From an uncultured Roseibium sp. (lineage in GTDB: Bacteria > Pseudomonadota > Alphaproteobacteria > Rhizobiales > Stappiaceae), in contig NZ_OY769915.1 in assembly GCF_963669205.1 (NCBI RefSeq), positions 1 through 64,000 on the forward strand: a stretch of 64,000 nt of DNA, given 5' to 3'. Positions 16,980-25,890 of this stretch are shown here, piece after piece. Positions within the stretch are counted from its first letter, which is position 1; every line of letters begins with the position of its first letter. The notes below the pieces were generated by a model. That model did no database searches and had not been told where the DNA came from. It was given only the letters and a program-made list of their open reading frames with translations. Made by a program: the position numbers and the translations under genes.

Positions 16980-18092
16980 CTATTCGGCGGCTTCCGTTTT
17001 CAGGATACCGCGGCGGATCTGATCTTCCTCGATGGACTCGAAGAGCGCGCGGAAATTGCCTTCGCCGAACCCCTCGTCACCCTTCCGCTGGATGAACTCG
17101 AAGAAGATCGGCCCGATCACGGTCTTTGAGAAAATCTGCAACAGGATCTTCGTCATGCCGCCGTCGACGACGCCCTCGCCGTCGATCAGGATGCCGTGCT
17201 GCTTCATCCGCTCCAGCGGTTCGCCATGTCCCTGGACGCGATCATGCGACATCTCGTAATAGGTCGCTGGCGGACCCGGCATGAACTTCAGCTCGTTGGC
17301 CGCCAGCCGGTCCGTGCTGTCGTAGATGTTGTCGGTGCCGACCGCGATGTGCTGGATACCCTCTCCGCGATACTTCTTCAGGTATTCCTCGATCTGGCTG
17401 GTGTCGTCCTTGGATTCGTTCAGCGGAATGCGGATCTTGCCGCACGGGCTGGTGATCGCGCGGCTGACAAGGCCGGTGATGCGACCGTCGATATCGAAGA
17501 AGTGGATCTGCTTGAAGTTGAACAGCGTCCGGTAGAAATCCCACCACTTGTCCATGTTGCCGCGATAGACGTTGTGGGTCAGGTGGTCGAGATAGTAGAA
17601 GCCGACGCCTTCCGGCGTGGGGTTCGTCTCACCGAGCCAGTCGAATTCCTTCGCATAGGCCGATCCCTTGTCTCCATAGGTGTCGACGAAATAGAGCAGC
17701 GATCCGCCGATGCCGACGATGGCCGGAACGTCCAGGGTCTTGTCGTCGCCCTCATAGGGCGTCGCCCCGTTGGCAACGGCATGATCGAACGCGTGCTGCG
17801 CATCGACGACGCGCCAGGCCATGGCCGGTGCACACGGACCGTGCTCTTCCACGAAAGTCATGCCGTGGCTGCCGGGCTCCGCATTCAGGACGTAGGTGAT
17901 GTCGCCCTGGCGATAGAGCATGATGTTCTTTGAGTTGTGCCTGGCAACCGGCGCGTAGCCCATCCGCCGGAACAGCGCGTCCAGCTTTTCCGGCTCAGGA
18001 TGGGCAAACTCGACGAATTCGAAGCCGTCCGTTCCGGCCGGGTTCTGCGGCGTGATCCGGGCAGGCGGCGCATTGTGCGGGAACGGTCCCAT
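16980..18092 (-). CDS. hppD: 4-hydroxyphenylpyruvate dioxygenase
   Basis: A 370-residue Fe(II) enzyme of tyrosine catabolism that turns 4-hydroxyphenylpyruvate into homogentisate. The 2-His-1-Glu metal ligands are visible: H170 in YLDHLTHNV, H248 in GIQHIAVG and E332 in FFEFIQR. FGEGNF and the C-terminal helix are also present, and the length is normal. AAGGAGA precedes the ATG. A Lrp/AsnC regulator is divergently transcribed 126 bp away and is the likely controller. Other tyrosine-degradation genes are not in the window. Confidence 0.96.
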   Translation of the reverse strand: MGPFPHNAPPARITPQNPAGTDGFEFVEFAHPEPEKLDALFRRMGYAPVARHNSKNIMLYRQGDITYVLNAEPGSHGMTFVEEHGPCAPAMAWRVVDAQHAFDHAVANGATPYEGDDKTLDVPAIVGIGGSLLYFVDTYGDKGSAYAKEFDWLGETNPTPEGVGFYYLDHLTHNVYRGNMDKWWDFYRTLFNFKQIHFFDIDGRITGLVSRAITSPCGKIRIPLNESKDDTSQIEEYLKKYRGEGIQHIAVGTDNIYDSTDRLAANELKFMPGPPATYYEMSHDRVQGHGEPLERMKQHGILIDGEGVVDGGMTKILLQIFSKTVIGPIFFEFIQRKGDEGFGEGNFRALFESIEEDQIRRGILKTEAAE

Positions 18093-18171
18093 GACGTCTC
18101 TCCTTCAAATGAGCATTGTTCAGGAAAGAGTGCCTGAAACGGCGCGCAGGGTGTGTGCAATTCACGTGGAT

Positions 18172-18189
18172 TTGCGTATTGTTATGCAA
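18172..18189. promoter_or_regulatory. Operator candidate for the Lrp/AsnC regulator
   Basis: TTGCGTATTGTTATGCAA is an imperfect 18-bp inverted repeat with TTGC/GCAA ends, midway between the divergent hppD and Lrp-family genes. Lrp/AsnC proteins bind such AT-centred dyads. The assignment is inferred from position and form. Confidence 0.45.
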
Positions 18190-18218
18190 GAAAAACGTAG
18201 CAATACAGGGTTTAATGC

Positions 18219-18686
18219 ATGACTGGTGCGTGGGACGGCTTTGATTTGAAACTCCTGACCGCATTGCAGGAGAACGCGGCGCTGACGAATGCGGAGCTTG
18301 GCGAGGTGATCGGTCTGTCCGCAAGCCAGGTTTCCCGCCGGCGGCAGAAGCTGGAAGAGGCAGGCGTCATCCGCCGCTACCGGGCGGCGCTGGACCCGGA
18401 AGCGCTCGGGCTCATGGTAACCGCCTATGTCGGCGTGACGCTCGGCGCGCACAGCCACGAGAATGCCCGCAAGTTCCGCAACATGGTCACGGCCATGCCG
18501 GAAGTGCAGGAGGCCTACACGCTTACCGGAGACGTGGACTACATGCTGAAAATCGTGGTCGCGGATCTGAAGAAACTCAGCCGGATCATCAATGACGATC
18601 TTCTGCCCCAGGAGGCCGTGCAGCATGTGAAATCGTCTATCGCGATGGAAACGCTCAAGGACGACAATCTGCTGCCGCTCGGATAG
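18219..18686 (+). CDS. Lrp/AsnC-family transcriptional regulator
   Basis: A 155-residue regulator with an N-terminal winged helix-turn-helix (LLTALQENAALTNAELGEVIGLSASQVSRRRQKLEEAGVIRRY in outline) and a C-terminal RAM ligand-binding domain (from about residue 70). The RAM domain includes VQEAYTLTGDVDYMLKIV. It is divergent from hppD, which suggests control of aromatic amino-acid catabolism with tyrosine or a related effector. There is no obvious ribosome-binding site before the ATG. Confidence 0.9.
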   Translation: MTGAWDGFDLKLLTALQENAALTNAELGEVIGLSASQVSRRRQKLEEAGVIRRYRAALDPEALGLMVTAYVGVTLGAHSHENARKFRNMVTAMPEVQEAYTLTGDVDYMLKIVVADLKKLSRIINDDLLPQEAVQHVKSSIAMETLKDDNLLPLG

Positions 18687-18822
18687 CGTCTGCTGTCCGG
18701 ACGCACCGGTGGTCTTGTTTATGTACGCAAATGTAACGCAAACTTGCGCGCGTTGAAGAAAGCACCATCTGTTAGGGCAATTGTGATTTTGCCCCGGTAG
18801 GGGTCGTTAAAGGGAGCACTTC

Positions 18823-19569
18823 ATGTTTGACGCGAAATCCTTGCTGGACCAGTTTCTAGGTGGCCAGTCCGGCAATCAGTATGGTGGCCAGGGCGGCGCG
18901 CAGCGGGGCGGCGGATCGGGTGATCTGCTCTCTCAAGGCAAGGATTTTCTGTCTTCCCAGGGCGGCGGCCTGGCACTTGGCGGTCTCGCCGGACTGATGC
19001 TCGGCTCGAAATCTGGGCGCAAGATCGGCAAGAAGGCTGTCACTTACGGCGGTCTCGCACTCGTCGCGGGCCTCGCCTACAAGGCCTATCAGGGTCACAA
19101 GGCAAACCAGCAGAACGCCCCGCGCCCGCAATATCCGCGGGACGAACCGATCCCGCTCGAGGCACCGCGCGGCACGGCCTTCGATCCGGCGGAGCAACCG
19201 GGCGGCGAAAATGCCTTCGCGATCGCGCTGCTGACGGCGATGGTCTCCGCAGCCAAGGCCGACGGGCACATCGACCGCGAGGAACAGGACCGGATCTTTG
19301 CGAAGATCGACGAAGCGGGTCTCGACAGCGAAGCCAAGGCCTTCCTGATGGACGAACTGAGATCGCCGCTGGACCTGGACAAGGTCGTCGCCTCCGCGAC
19401 CTGTCCCGAAACCGCCGCCGAGATCTACGCGGCCTCGCGCCTTGCCATCGATCCCGACCATCCGGCCGAACGCGCCTATCTGCAGATGCTGGCGGCCCGT
19501 CTCGGCCTGGAGCAAGGTCTCGTCGACGAGATCGAACTCGCCGTGCGCGAAGCCGAAATGGCCGGTTAA
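18823..19569 (+). CDS. YebE/DUF533 family membrane-associated protein with TerB-like domain
   Basis: A 248-residue protein with a Gln/Gly-rich N-terminus and one hydrophobic Gly-rich segment (about residues 48-90: GGGLALGGLAGLMLG and YGGLALVAGLAYKAYQG). A proline-rich linker leads to an all-helical TerB-like domain from about residue 128, including MVSAAKADGHIDREEQDRI. AAAGGGAG precedes the ATG. DUF533 proteins are inner-membrane proteins of unknown function. Confidence 0.85.
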   Translation: MFDAKSLLDQFLGGQSGNQYGGQGGAQRGGGSGDLLSQGKDFLSSQGGGLALGGLAGLMLGSKSGRKIGKKAVTYGGLALVAGLAYKAYQGHKANQQNAPRPQYPRDEPIPLEAPRGTAFDPAEQPGGENAFAIALLTAMVSAAKADGHIDREEQDRIFAKIDEAGLDSEAKAFLMDELRSPLDLDKVVASATCPETAAEIYAASRLAIDPDHPAERAYLQMLAARLGLEQGLVDEIELAVREAEMAG

Positions 19570-20040
19570 GGCTTTCCGCCGTCCTCGTTCCGGCCGGAAC
19601 GCAGTCCAAGCCTCTGTTCCTGCCCGCGTCATGCCATGGCTTGACCCACTGCTGTCGGGTTTGGAAAGTACTGTCGAACTTTTGTCGTTGAGAAAGCAAC
19701 ATAGTTCCGTGCGGCGCCAAATCGGGATACGGAATTGTTCCCCCGATTTGTCGTCCCGGTTTGCCGTGAAAGCGGCAAGACCGGGACCCAGTACCCATTG
19801 TGGTCGGAGACTGAAACAAGACGGAAAATCCGGTGGTTACTGGGTTCCGGCCTTCCGCTGCGCTTCAGCCGGAATGACAAGGTCATGGGCTGGGATCGAC
19901 TCGCTAGATCAAGTCCGAGTTAAACCGGACAGCAGTGGGCTCGACCATGGCATCCATTCCGTTGCGTTTCCCATTGCAAGGCTTTTGGTCGCCGGGACGA
20001 AGCGGCATGGATTGCCGGATCAAGTCCGGCAATGACGGCA
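19570..20040. repeat. REP-like module cluster preceding the tandem duplication
   Basis: No gene is present. Modules seen are the GAGAAAGCAACATAGTTCCG block with GGCGCCAAATCGGGATACGG (19685-19735), CGGTTTGCCG..CGGCAAGACCGGGACCCAGTA (about 19755-19795), GGCCTTCCGCTGCGCTTCAG (19849-19868) and the GCCGGATCAAGTCCGGC palindrome (about 20014-20030). The same blocks occur at 36.0-36.25 kb in the same order. Confidence 0.75.
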
Positions 20041-21010
20041 GATAGAAACGTTCCCGGCAATTCCACCTTCGCCCGTCATCCCGGCCAAGCGCAGCGCGAG
20101 CCGGGATCGGGGAGCCGCTATGGCCCGTTACGCGCCAACGCGGCGGCGCTCCGGTCCCGGGTCTCCGCTTTGCTGCGTCCGTGACGGCGACGACAGGTTG
20201 GATTGGTGATTTTTATAGACCAAGTTTCGTTCTTGTCATCCCTGCGAAGGCAGGGAACCAGTAATCTCCAGCCGACGTGAAGTTTGTTATCGCCAGGCGC
20301 AAGGAAGACTGGTTCCCGGACTTGCCGCGCATGCGGCAAACCGGGATGACAAATCTGGATGATGACGTTTCATCCAGGCCGGAACACAGTTCAAGCCCTT
20401 GTCCCTTCCCGGGTCATGCCATGGCTCGGCCATGGCATCCATTCCGTTGCGTTTCCCATTGCAAGGCTTTTGGTCGCCGGGACGCATCGGCATGGATTGC
20501 CGGATCAGGTCCGGCAATGACGACAGATAGAAACGTTCCCGGCAATTCCACCTTCGCCCGTCATCCCGGCCAAGCGCAGCGCGAGCCGGGATCGGGGAGC
20601 CGCTATGGCCCGTTACGCGCCAACGCGGCGGCGCTCCGGTCCCGGGTCTCCGCTTTGCTGCGTCCGGGACGGCGACGACAGGTTGGATTGGTGATTTTTA
20701 TAGACCAAGTTTCGTTCTTGTCATCCCTGCGAAGGCAGGGAACCAGTAATCTCCAGCCGACGTGAAGTTTGTTATCGCCAGGCGCAAGGAAGACTGGTTC
20801 CCGGTCTTGCCGCGCATGCGGCAAACCGGGATGACAAATCTGGATGATGACGTTTCATCCAGGCCGGAACACAGTTCAAGCCCATGTCCCTTCCCGGGTC
20901 ATGCCATGGCTCGACCATGGCATCCATTCCGTTGCGTTTCCCATTGCAAGGCTTTTGGTCGCCGGGACGAAGCGGCATGGATTGCCGGATCAAGTCCGGC
21001 AATGACGGCT
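20041..21010. repeat. Tandem duplication, two copies of a 485-bp repeat unit
   Basis: The sequence starting GATAGAAACGTTCCCGGCAA at 20041 restarts at 20526, and internal landmarks keep the same 485-bp offset; for example CGACAGGTTGGATTGG is at 20191 and 20676. By eye the copies differ at only a handful of positions. Each unit is itself a mosaic of REP-like modules and carries no credible gene. A large part of the unit also occurs at 9.96-10.32 kb. Confidence 0.9.
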
Positions 21011-21215
21011 GAGGGGCTTTTGCATTTTAGCCAACCCCTGTCTGCGAAGAGTCATCCCCGGCCAAGCGCAGCGCGAGCCGGGATCGGGGAGCCGCTTTGG
21101 CCCGTTACGCGCCAACACGGCGGCGTTCCGGTCCCGGATCTCCGCTTTGCTGCGTCCGGGACGGCGAGGTGTTTGACCGGGTGCGCCTGTCGTTGCTGCG
21201 TGTTGCTGGCATGAC
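21011..21215. repeat. REP-like modules after the tandem duplication
   Basis: From GGCTGAGGGGCTTTTGCATT onward the sequence matches the block at 10.05-10.2 kb (CATTTTAGCCAACCCCTGTC, then the AAGCGCAGCGCGAGCCGGGA unit). It ends just before the citrate synthase gene on the minus strand. Confidence 0.75.
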
Positions 21216-21241
21216 ATCCGGTTCAAACGCGTCTCATCGCA

Positions 21242-22345
21242 TCAGTCCGGCATAAGCCCTGCGTAGTGCGATGCCGGACGGATGAGCTTTCCGGTTTCCT
21301 GTTGTTCGATCACGTGTGCGCACCAGCCGGCGGCCCGGCCCGTGGCAAAGAGCGGCGTGAACAGTGTCCGGTCTATCCCGATCGCGTCCAGCAGAACGGC
21401 GGTGTAGAACTCCACATTGGTGTCCAGCAGCCGGTCCGGCTTGGCTGTTTTCAGCGCGGCGAGCGCTGCCGCTTCAATGTTTTCGGCGAGTCGCACTTTC
21501 GGGTTATTCCGGCTCAGTTGCCGCAAGCCCTCTTTCAGTACGTCGGCGCGCGGATCCCGGGTCCGGTAGATCCGGTGCCCGAAGCCCATCAGACGCTCCT
21601 TGCGTGCCAGTGCCTGCCTGATCCAGCTCTCGGCGTTTCCGGGGTCTCCGATCGCGTCGATCATGTCCAGAACCGGTCCGGGTGCGCCGCCATGCAGCGG
21701 ACCGCTCAGGGCCCCCATGGCACCCAGGACAGCCTGCTTCATGCTTGCCTGGGTCGAGCCGATCACCCGGGCCGTGAAAGTCGACGCGTTGAGACCGTGA
21801 TCGAGAATGGTGACCAGATACCGGTCGAGGGCATCCGTGTGCGCAGCGGCAGGTGTTTCCCCGGTGAGCATGCGCAGGATGTCGGCGGCCGTCGAAAGCG
21901 TGCTGTCCGGGGCAAGCGTCCTCTGGCCGGTCAAGATCCTGTGGGACGCCGCCAGGAATACGGACAGGGCGCCAATGATCGACACGGCTTCCGCAACACC
22001 CGGTTTCGGCTGCAGTGCGGTAAGGCCAAGCTGCATCCGGTCCAGGACCGGCAGGCCGTCCGGCGCGCTCTCCAGAACGGGAACAAGCGAAAAAGCGGCA
22101 ATCCGCGCCTCGCCCAGCAAGATTTTCAGCGCTTGAGCGTCGACGGGCTCGACGTCTTGCCACAGGTGCGCGATCGACTGTTCGAACGAAACCCGGCCTG
22201 CAAGATCCTCGATTTTCCGGCCACGCAGGACAAGCACACCGTTCTTACCGTCAACGTCGCTCAGCCGCGTCGTTGCGGCAACAACACCGTCGAGACCGGC
22301 AGTCGGGTCCTGTTTCATCCGAGCCGGATTTGGCACTTCTGTCAT
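21242..22345 (-). CDS. Citrate synthase-family protein (minus-strand member of a divergent pair)
   Basis: A 367-residue citrate/methylcitrate synthase homologue. The two catalytic histidines are in place (H218 in GPLHGGAPG, H257 in GFGHRIYRTRDPRA), as is DHGLNASTF. The third catalytic position reads NVEFY (E312), where typical enzymes have NVDFY. An AAGGAG ribosome-binding site precedes the ATG. It is divergent from a second citrate-synthase-like gene with a DNA-binding domain. Whether it makes citrate, methylcitrate or another condensation product cannot be told. Confidence 0.85.
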   Translation of the reverse strand: MTEVPNPARMKQDPTAGLDGVVAATTRLSDVDGKNGVLVLRGRKIEDLAGRVSFEQSIAHLWQDVEPVDAQALKILLGEARIAAFSLVPVLESAPDGLPVLDRMQLGLTALQPKPGVAEAVSIIGALSVFLAASHRILTGQRTLAPDSTLSTAADILRMLTGETPAAAHTDALDRYLVTILDHGLNASTFTARVIGSTQASMKQAVLGAMGALSGPLHGGAPGPVLDMIDAIGDPGNAESWIRQALARKERLMGFGHRIYRTRDPRADVLKEGLRQLSRNNPKVRLAENIEAAALAALKTAKPDRLLDTNVEFYTAVLLDAIGIDRTLFTPLFATGRAAGWCAHVIEQQETGKLIRPASHYAGLMPD

Positions 22346-22390
22346 GGTCAGCTCCTTCTTTGTGTGTGCTCAGATAGATGAAAACAATTG

Positions 22391-22402
22391 CATTGATCAA
22401 TG
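22391..22402. promoter_or_regulatory. Palindrome between the two citrate-synthase genes
   Basis: CATTGATCAATG is a perfect 12-bp palindrome. A second half-site, ACAATTACAATCAATG, follows immediately. Both lie in the 77-bp divergent promoter region, so a regulator bound here would control both genes. The HTH domain of the plus-strand gene is the obvious candidate ligand. Confidence 0.5.
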
Positions 22403-22422
22403 TTGACAATTACAATCAATGT

Positions 22423-23592
22423 ATGAGCACGCCCATTTTTCTTTCTGCCAAAGAGGCCGCAACGGAGCTCGGCGTTCAGCCGGCAACGCTTTACGCCTAT
22501 GTCAGCCGCGGTCTGATTTCCTCTGTTGCCGGACCCGGCAAGAAGCGCCGTTACGATGCTGCGGACGTCCGTCGTCTCAAGGGCCGCCGGCAGGTTGAAG
22601 ACCATACCGGCGCGCGGCCGCTGACCGGCGACCCGGTACTTGAGACCGAACTCACGCTGATCTCGGACGTGGGCCCGGTCTACCGGGGCAGGCTTGCGAC
22701 GGATCTCGCCGGGACATCGACGCTGGAGAGCGTCGCAACGCTTCTCTGGGCCTCGCCCGACGACCCCTTCGCTGACAATGTTCCGCAGAACCCGCCTTTA
22801 ATGCCCGACGGTCTCGCGCCGCTGGACCGGCTGATGATGGCGCTGGCGGCCTGGCCGTTGCAGGACAGGGCGGCCTTCACGCTTGCCCCGCGCTTGCTCC
22901 AGACAAAGGGCGCGGCCCTGTTGCGCTATTGCGTCGCCGTCCTCCTCGATCAGCAACCGGTCGCCGTTCCGATCCACACCCAGATCGCCGATGCCTTCAA
23001 GGTGTCTGCGAGTGCGAAGAACGTGATCAGGGCGGCGCTGGTTCTGTGCGCCGATCACGAACTCAACACCAGCGCCTTTGCCGCGCGCTGCGCGGCGTCG
23101 ACACGTGCGCCGCTGCACGCGGCCCTGCTGTCCGGGCTGGGTGCGTTTGCCGGTCCGCGCCACGGCGCGGCACCCGACCGGGCGGCGGCATGGCTTGCCG
23201 AAATCCAGTCCGAAACCGACATCGAACAGGCCCTGGCGGACCGGCTGGCGCGCGGGGAAACGTTGCCCGGTTTCGGCCACTCCGTTTATCAGGACCGTGA
23301 TCCGCGCGCCGATTGTCTTCTGGACATTCTCTTTCGAACAGAACCGGACAATCCGTTCGTCGCGCGTCTGCCGGATATGATCACGGCAGCCGACGACCTG
23401 TTCGGTCTGCCGCCGAACATCGATTTCGCGCTGGCAGCCATCCAGAAGACCTACGGCCTGCCGAAGGATGCGGCCAAGATCATCTTCTGTGCCGGGAGGA
23501 TCACTGGCTGGATCGCGCACGCGCTGGAGCAATATGCGGCTCACGAGAAAATCCGTCCTCGCGCTGCCTACGTTGGAGAGCGGCCGGAATAG
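22423..23592 (+). CDS. Citrate synthase-family protein with N-terminal helix-turn-helix domain
   Basis: A 389-residue fusion. Residues 5-53 are a MerR/excisionase-like HTH (LSAKEAATELGVQPATLYAY, then KKRRYDAADVRRLKGR). From about residue 75 a citrate-synthase fold follows with H247 (GPRHGAAP), DHELNTSAFAAR, H286 (GFGHSVYQDRDPRA), D334 (PNIDFAL) and the C-terminal IRPRAAYVG. All three catalytic positions are therefore kept. The ATG at 22423 has no upstream ribosome-binding site and may be leaderless; an earlier in-frame ATG at 22378 would include the palindrome. A metabolic enzyme carrying a DNA-binding domain suggests autoregulation (inference). Confidence 0.85.
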   Translation: MSTPIFLSAKEAATELGVQPATLYAYVSRGLISSVAGPGKKRRYDAADVRRLKGRRQVEDHTGARPLTGDPVLETELTLISDVGPVYRGRLATDLAGTSTLESVATLLWASPDDPFADNVPQNPPLMPDGLAPLDRLMMALAAWPLQDRAAFTLAPRLLQTKGAALLRYCVAVLLDQQPVAVPIHTQIADAFKVSASAKNVIRAALVLCADHELNTSAFAARCAASTRAPLHAALLSGLGAFAGPRHGAAPDRAAAWLAEIQSETDIEQALADRLARGETLPGFGHSVYQDRDPRADCLLDILFRTEPDNPFVARLPDMITAADDLFGLPPNIDFALAAIQKTYGLPKDAAKIIFCAGRITGWIAHALEQYAAHEKIRPRAAYVGERPE

Positions 23593-23628
23593 GAGTTCCC
23601 CGCGCTTGATTCGGCGAAGGTGCAAACA

Positions 23629-23664
23629 CTAGGGTACGGACTCATTTTTGAGTCCGTACCCTAA
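23629..23664. mobile_element. Solo hairpin of the CTAG element family
   Basis: A perfect 15-bp inverted repeat, TAGGGTACGGACTCA / TGAGTCCGTACCCTA, with loop TTTT, begins with CTAG and ends with CTAA. Its arms match the terminal repeats of the larger elements at 278, 32554 and 53749. It sits 36 bp after the HTH-citrate synthase gene and could act as a terminator-like hairpin. Confidence 0.75.
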
Positions 23665-23696
23665 CCTCGGGTTTGCGCAAGGCTGGGAGAAGAGGC

Positions 23697-24590
23697 ATGA
23701 CAGGTATCATTGAACATGTCGCCAATGTCATGGTGCCTGTTCTCCTGTGCGTCCTGCTCGGCTATGCCCTGGCCTGGCTCAAGGCCCCGTTCGACAGGAA
23801 ACTCTTCGGGTCGCTTGTTTCCAATGTGGGCTATCCGACCCTGATCCTGTCTCACCTGGCAAAGGAACATATCCAGCTCGGGACCTTTCTGACCGTTCTC
23901 GGCGCGGCCCTCGCGATGGTTGTGATTTTCGGCACACTAGGCTTTGTCGTCCTGAAACTGATGCGGGTTTCGATCAGGGCCTACCTGGCCCCGATGATGC
24001 TGTCGAACGTCGGCAACATTGGCCTGCCGGTCGCAACCCTGGCCTTCGGGGCGCAAGGCGGCGCCGTCGCCATCGGCTTCATCGTTGTTGTCCTGACGGC
24101 GATCTTCACGATCGGCATCGCGATCCCCATGGGACGGCCGGACTTCAAGGCGCTTGCCCGGCAGCCGGTGATCTATGCCGTGATCCTGGCGCTTTTTTTG
24201 CTCGCGACCGGCTGGAAAATACCCGGGCCCATAGATCAGAGCCTCGAGATCCTGGGCGGGCTCGCCATTCCCATCATGCTGCTCACGCTCGGACACAGCC
24301 TCGAGACGCTGAAACTGAGCGGCGTTTCACGCGCGATTGTCCTGTCCCTGATCCATATCGGCATTTCTGCGGCCGCGGCCTTTGCCATTACATCTGTTCT
24401 GCCGCTGGACGCGAAGATCGAGAGCGTGATCGTGCTTCTGTGCTTCATGCCGCCCTCCGTCGCGACATATCTGGCGACCTCCCAGCATCAGCCCGATCAC
24501 GCCGGGGGCGTGGCCGCATTCATATTCGTCTCCACGTGCCTGACACTGGTCACGCTGCCGATTGTCCTGACCTACTGGGCGACGGGCTGA
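23697..24590 (+). CDS. AEC-family (auxin efflux carrier) transporter
   Basis: A 297-residue polytopic inner-membrane protein with about ten hydrophobic segments. It shows the two inverted repeat halves of AEC carriers and conserved ML.NVGNIGLPVA in the middle (about residues 100-115). Bacterial relatives transport malate, malonate or other organic anions; the substrate here is unknown. AGAAGAGG lies just before the ATG at 23697. Its 3' end overlaps the convergent GNAT gene by 19 bp. Confidence 0.85.
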   Translation: MTGIIEHVANVMVPVLLCVLLGYALAWLKAPFDRKLFGSLVSNVGYPTLILSHLAKEHIQLGTFLTVLGAALAMVVIFGTLGFVVLKLMRVSIRAYLAPMMLSNVGNIGLPVATLAFGAQGGAVAIGFIVVVLTAIFTIGIAIPMGRPDFKALARQPVIYAVILALFLLATGWKIPGPIDQSLEILGGLAIPIMLLTLGHSLETLKLSGVSRAIVLSLIHIGISAAAAFAITSVLPLDAKIESVIVLLCFMPPSVATYLATSQHQPDHAGGVAAFIFVSTCLTLVTLPIVLTYWATG

Positions 24591-25051
24591 AGCCTGTAAG
24601 CAAAGTGGACGATACGCTTGTCGCCGCGCTGCTCCTCGTGGAGTTCCGTCCATCCGGCGCGCTTGTACCAGGCCCTGTTTTCATGCATCAGGACATTGGT
24701 GTAGAGGCGAAGCTCGTCGAAGCCGAGGTCCCGCGCGCGTGCGTAAGCCCAGTGCAGCATCTTCCATCCGAGCCCTTCGCCCTGCCGGTCCGGATCCACG
24801 GCGACACTCTCGATCAGAAGGTGATCGTCCTCAGGAACAAGAACGAGGCTCGCGCCGATGCCTGCCGTGCCGCGCACGACCCAGACATCGGCATTGCCGA
24901 TAAGGGCAGCGTAGTCCGCTGTCATCGGCAACGGTACCGCGTTCATGATCGGAATGAACCTTTCATAGGCGCGCCGGGCAAGTTCGGTCAGAGCCGACGC
25001 GTCCTCCGCTCTCGCCCGTTCCGGGTCCTTGCCCGGCCCGATCCCGCCCAT
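24572..25051 (-). CDS. GNAT-family N-acetyltransferase
   Basis: A 159-residue acetyltransferase with the acetyl-CoA loop ESVAVDPDRQGEGLGWKML (about residues 80-98) and the motif-B-like NVLMHENRAWYKRAGW. The substrate is unknown. It begins 5 bp after the stop of the PEP-mutase-family gene, so the two form an operon. Its end overlaps the convergent AEC gene. Confidence 0.85.
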   Translation of the reverse strand: MGGIGPGKDPERARAEDASALTELARRAYERFIPIMNAVPLPMTADYAALIGNADVWVVRGTAGIGASLVLVPEDDHLLIESVAVDPDRQGEGLGWKMLHWAYARARDLGFDELRLYTNVLMHENRAWYKRAGWTELHEEQRGDKRIVHFAYRLQPVAQ

Positions 25052-25056
25052 CCCGC

Positions 25057-25890
25057 TCAGGGCCGGGCCTTCATGAACGATTCAAAATCGCTCATGCCTT
25101 GTGCGCGGTCGAAACACCCGAAGGCGCCGCCATCTTTCATGTCCTCGGCCGCTGCGACAAACGCCCCGAGCGCGATCCGGGCAAGTCCGGCACCGATCGA
25201 CACCCGCGCGACGCCCAGGTCTGCAAGTTCCTTCCGGGTCAGGTGAAAATTCTTGCGTCCCGCAAGGATGTTGACCGGCTTGTCGACCGCGGCAAGCACT
25301 GCCGCGATCTGATCCTTGCCCTTGAGTTGCGGTGCATAGAGGCAGTCCGCGCCCGCATCGGCGAAGGCATTCAGGCGTTTGATCGTTTCATCAAGCTCGA
25401 ATTGTGTTTTTACCGGACCTTCGCTGCGCGCGGTCAGGACAAAGTCCGGCGAAGCGCTCAGTTTCGCATCGACGGCCGCCTTGATCCGGTCGACGGCCTG
25501 ATCGAGCGGATAATAAGGGTCGTGTGGGTCGGTGCTGTAGTCCTCGATCGAGCATCCCGCCAGCCCGACGTCTATGGCGCCTCTGATCGTCTCGGCGACG
25601 TCGTCGGGACTGTGGCCGAACCCGTTTTCAAGGTCGCCGTTCACCGGCAGGCTGGTGGCGCTGATGATGTCGGCGGCATGCGCAAGTGCGTCGTCGCGGG
25701 CGATATGACCCTCGGCATCGCGCACGCCCTTTGTCCAGGCGAAGCCTGCGCTTGAGGTCGCCAGCGCATCGAAGCGCATTCCATCGAGAATGCGGGCAGA
25801 ACCGATGTCAAAGGGATTGGGCATGAGGAAAGCCCGCCCTTTTTCATGTAGGGCCTTGAAAGCGGCGCAACGGTCGGCAGCGGTCTGCAT
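25057..25890 (-). CDS. Isocitrate lyase/PEP mutase superfamily protein
   Basis: A 277-residue alpha/beta-barrel protein of the PEP-mutase/isocitrate lyase superfamily. It shows MPNPFDIGSARIL, TSSAGFAWTKG, PVNGDLENGFG (metal-binding Asp/Glu region), GCSIEDYS and LTARSEG. It lacks the KKCGH-type catalytic loop of isocitrate lyase, so it is more likely an oxaloacetate decarboxylase-like or carboxyvinyl-phosphonate-type lyase. The substrate is unknown. It is first in a two-gene operon with a GNAT enzyme. Confidence 0.8.
   Translation of the reverse strand: MQTAADRCAAFKALHEKGRAFLMPNPFDIGSARILDGMRFDALATSSAGFAWTKGVRDAEGHIARDDALAHAADIISATSLPVNGDLENGFGHSPDDVAETIRGAIDVGLAGCSIEDYSTDPHDPYYPLDQAVDRIKAAVDAKLSASPDFVLTARSEGPVKTQFELDETIKRLNAFADAGADCLYAPQLKGKDQIAAVLAAVDKPVNILAGRKNFHLTRKELADLGVARVSIGAGLARIALGAFVAAAEDMKDGGAFGCFDRAQGMSDFESFMKARP

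Noticed and set aside
20277..21214. Two similar plus-strand open frames in the tandem repeat
   Set aside because: They mirror the 485-bp duplication, contain repeat modules only and have no family features.
19570..21215. CRISPR-like appearance of repeated blocks
   Set aside because: Units are hundreds of bases long with no regular short repeats and spacers, and no cas genes are present.
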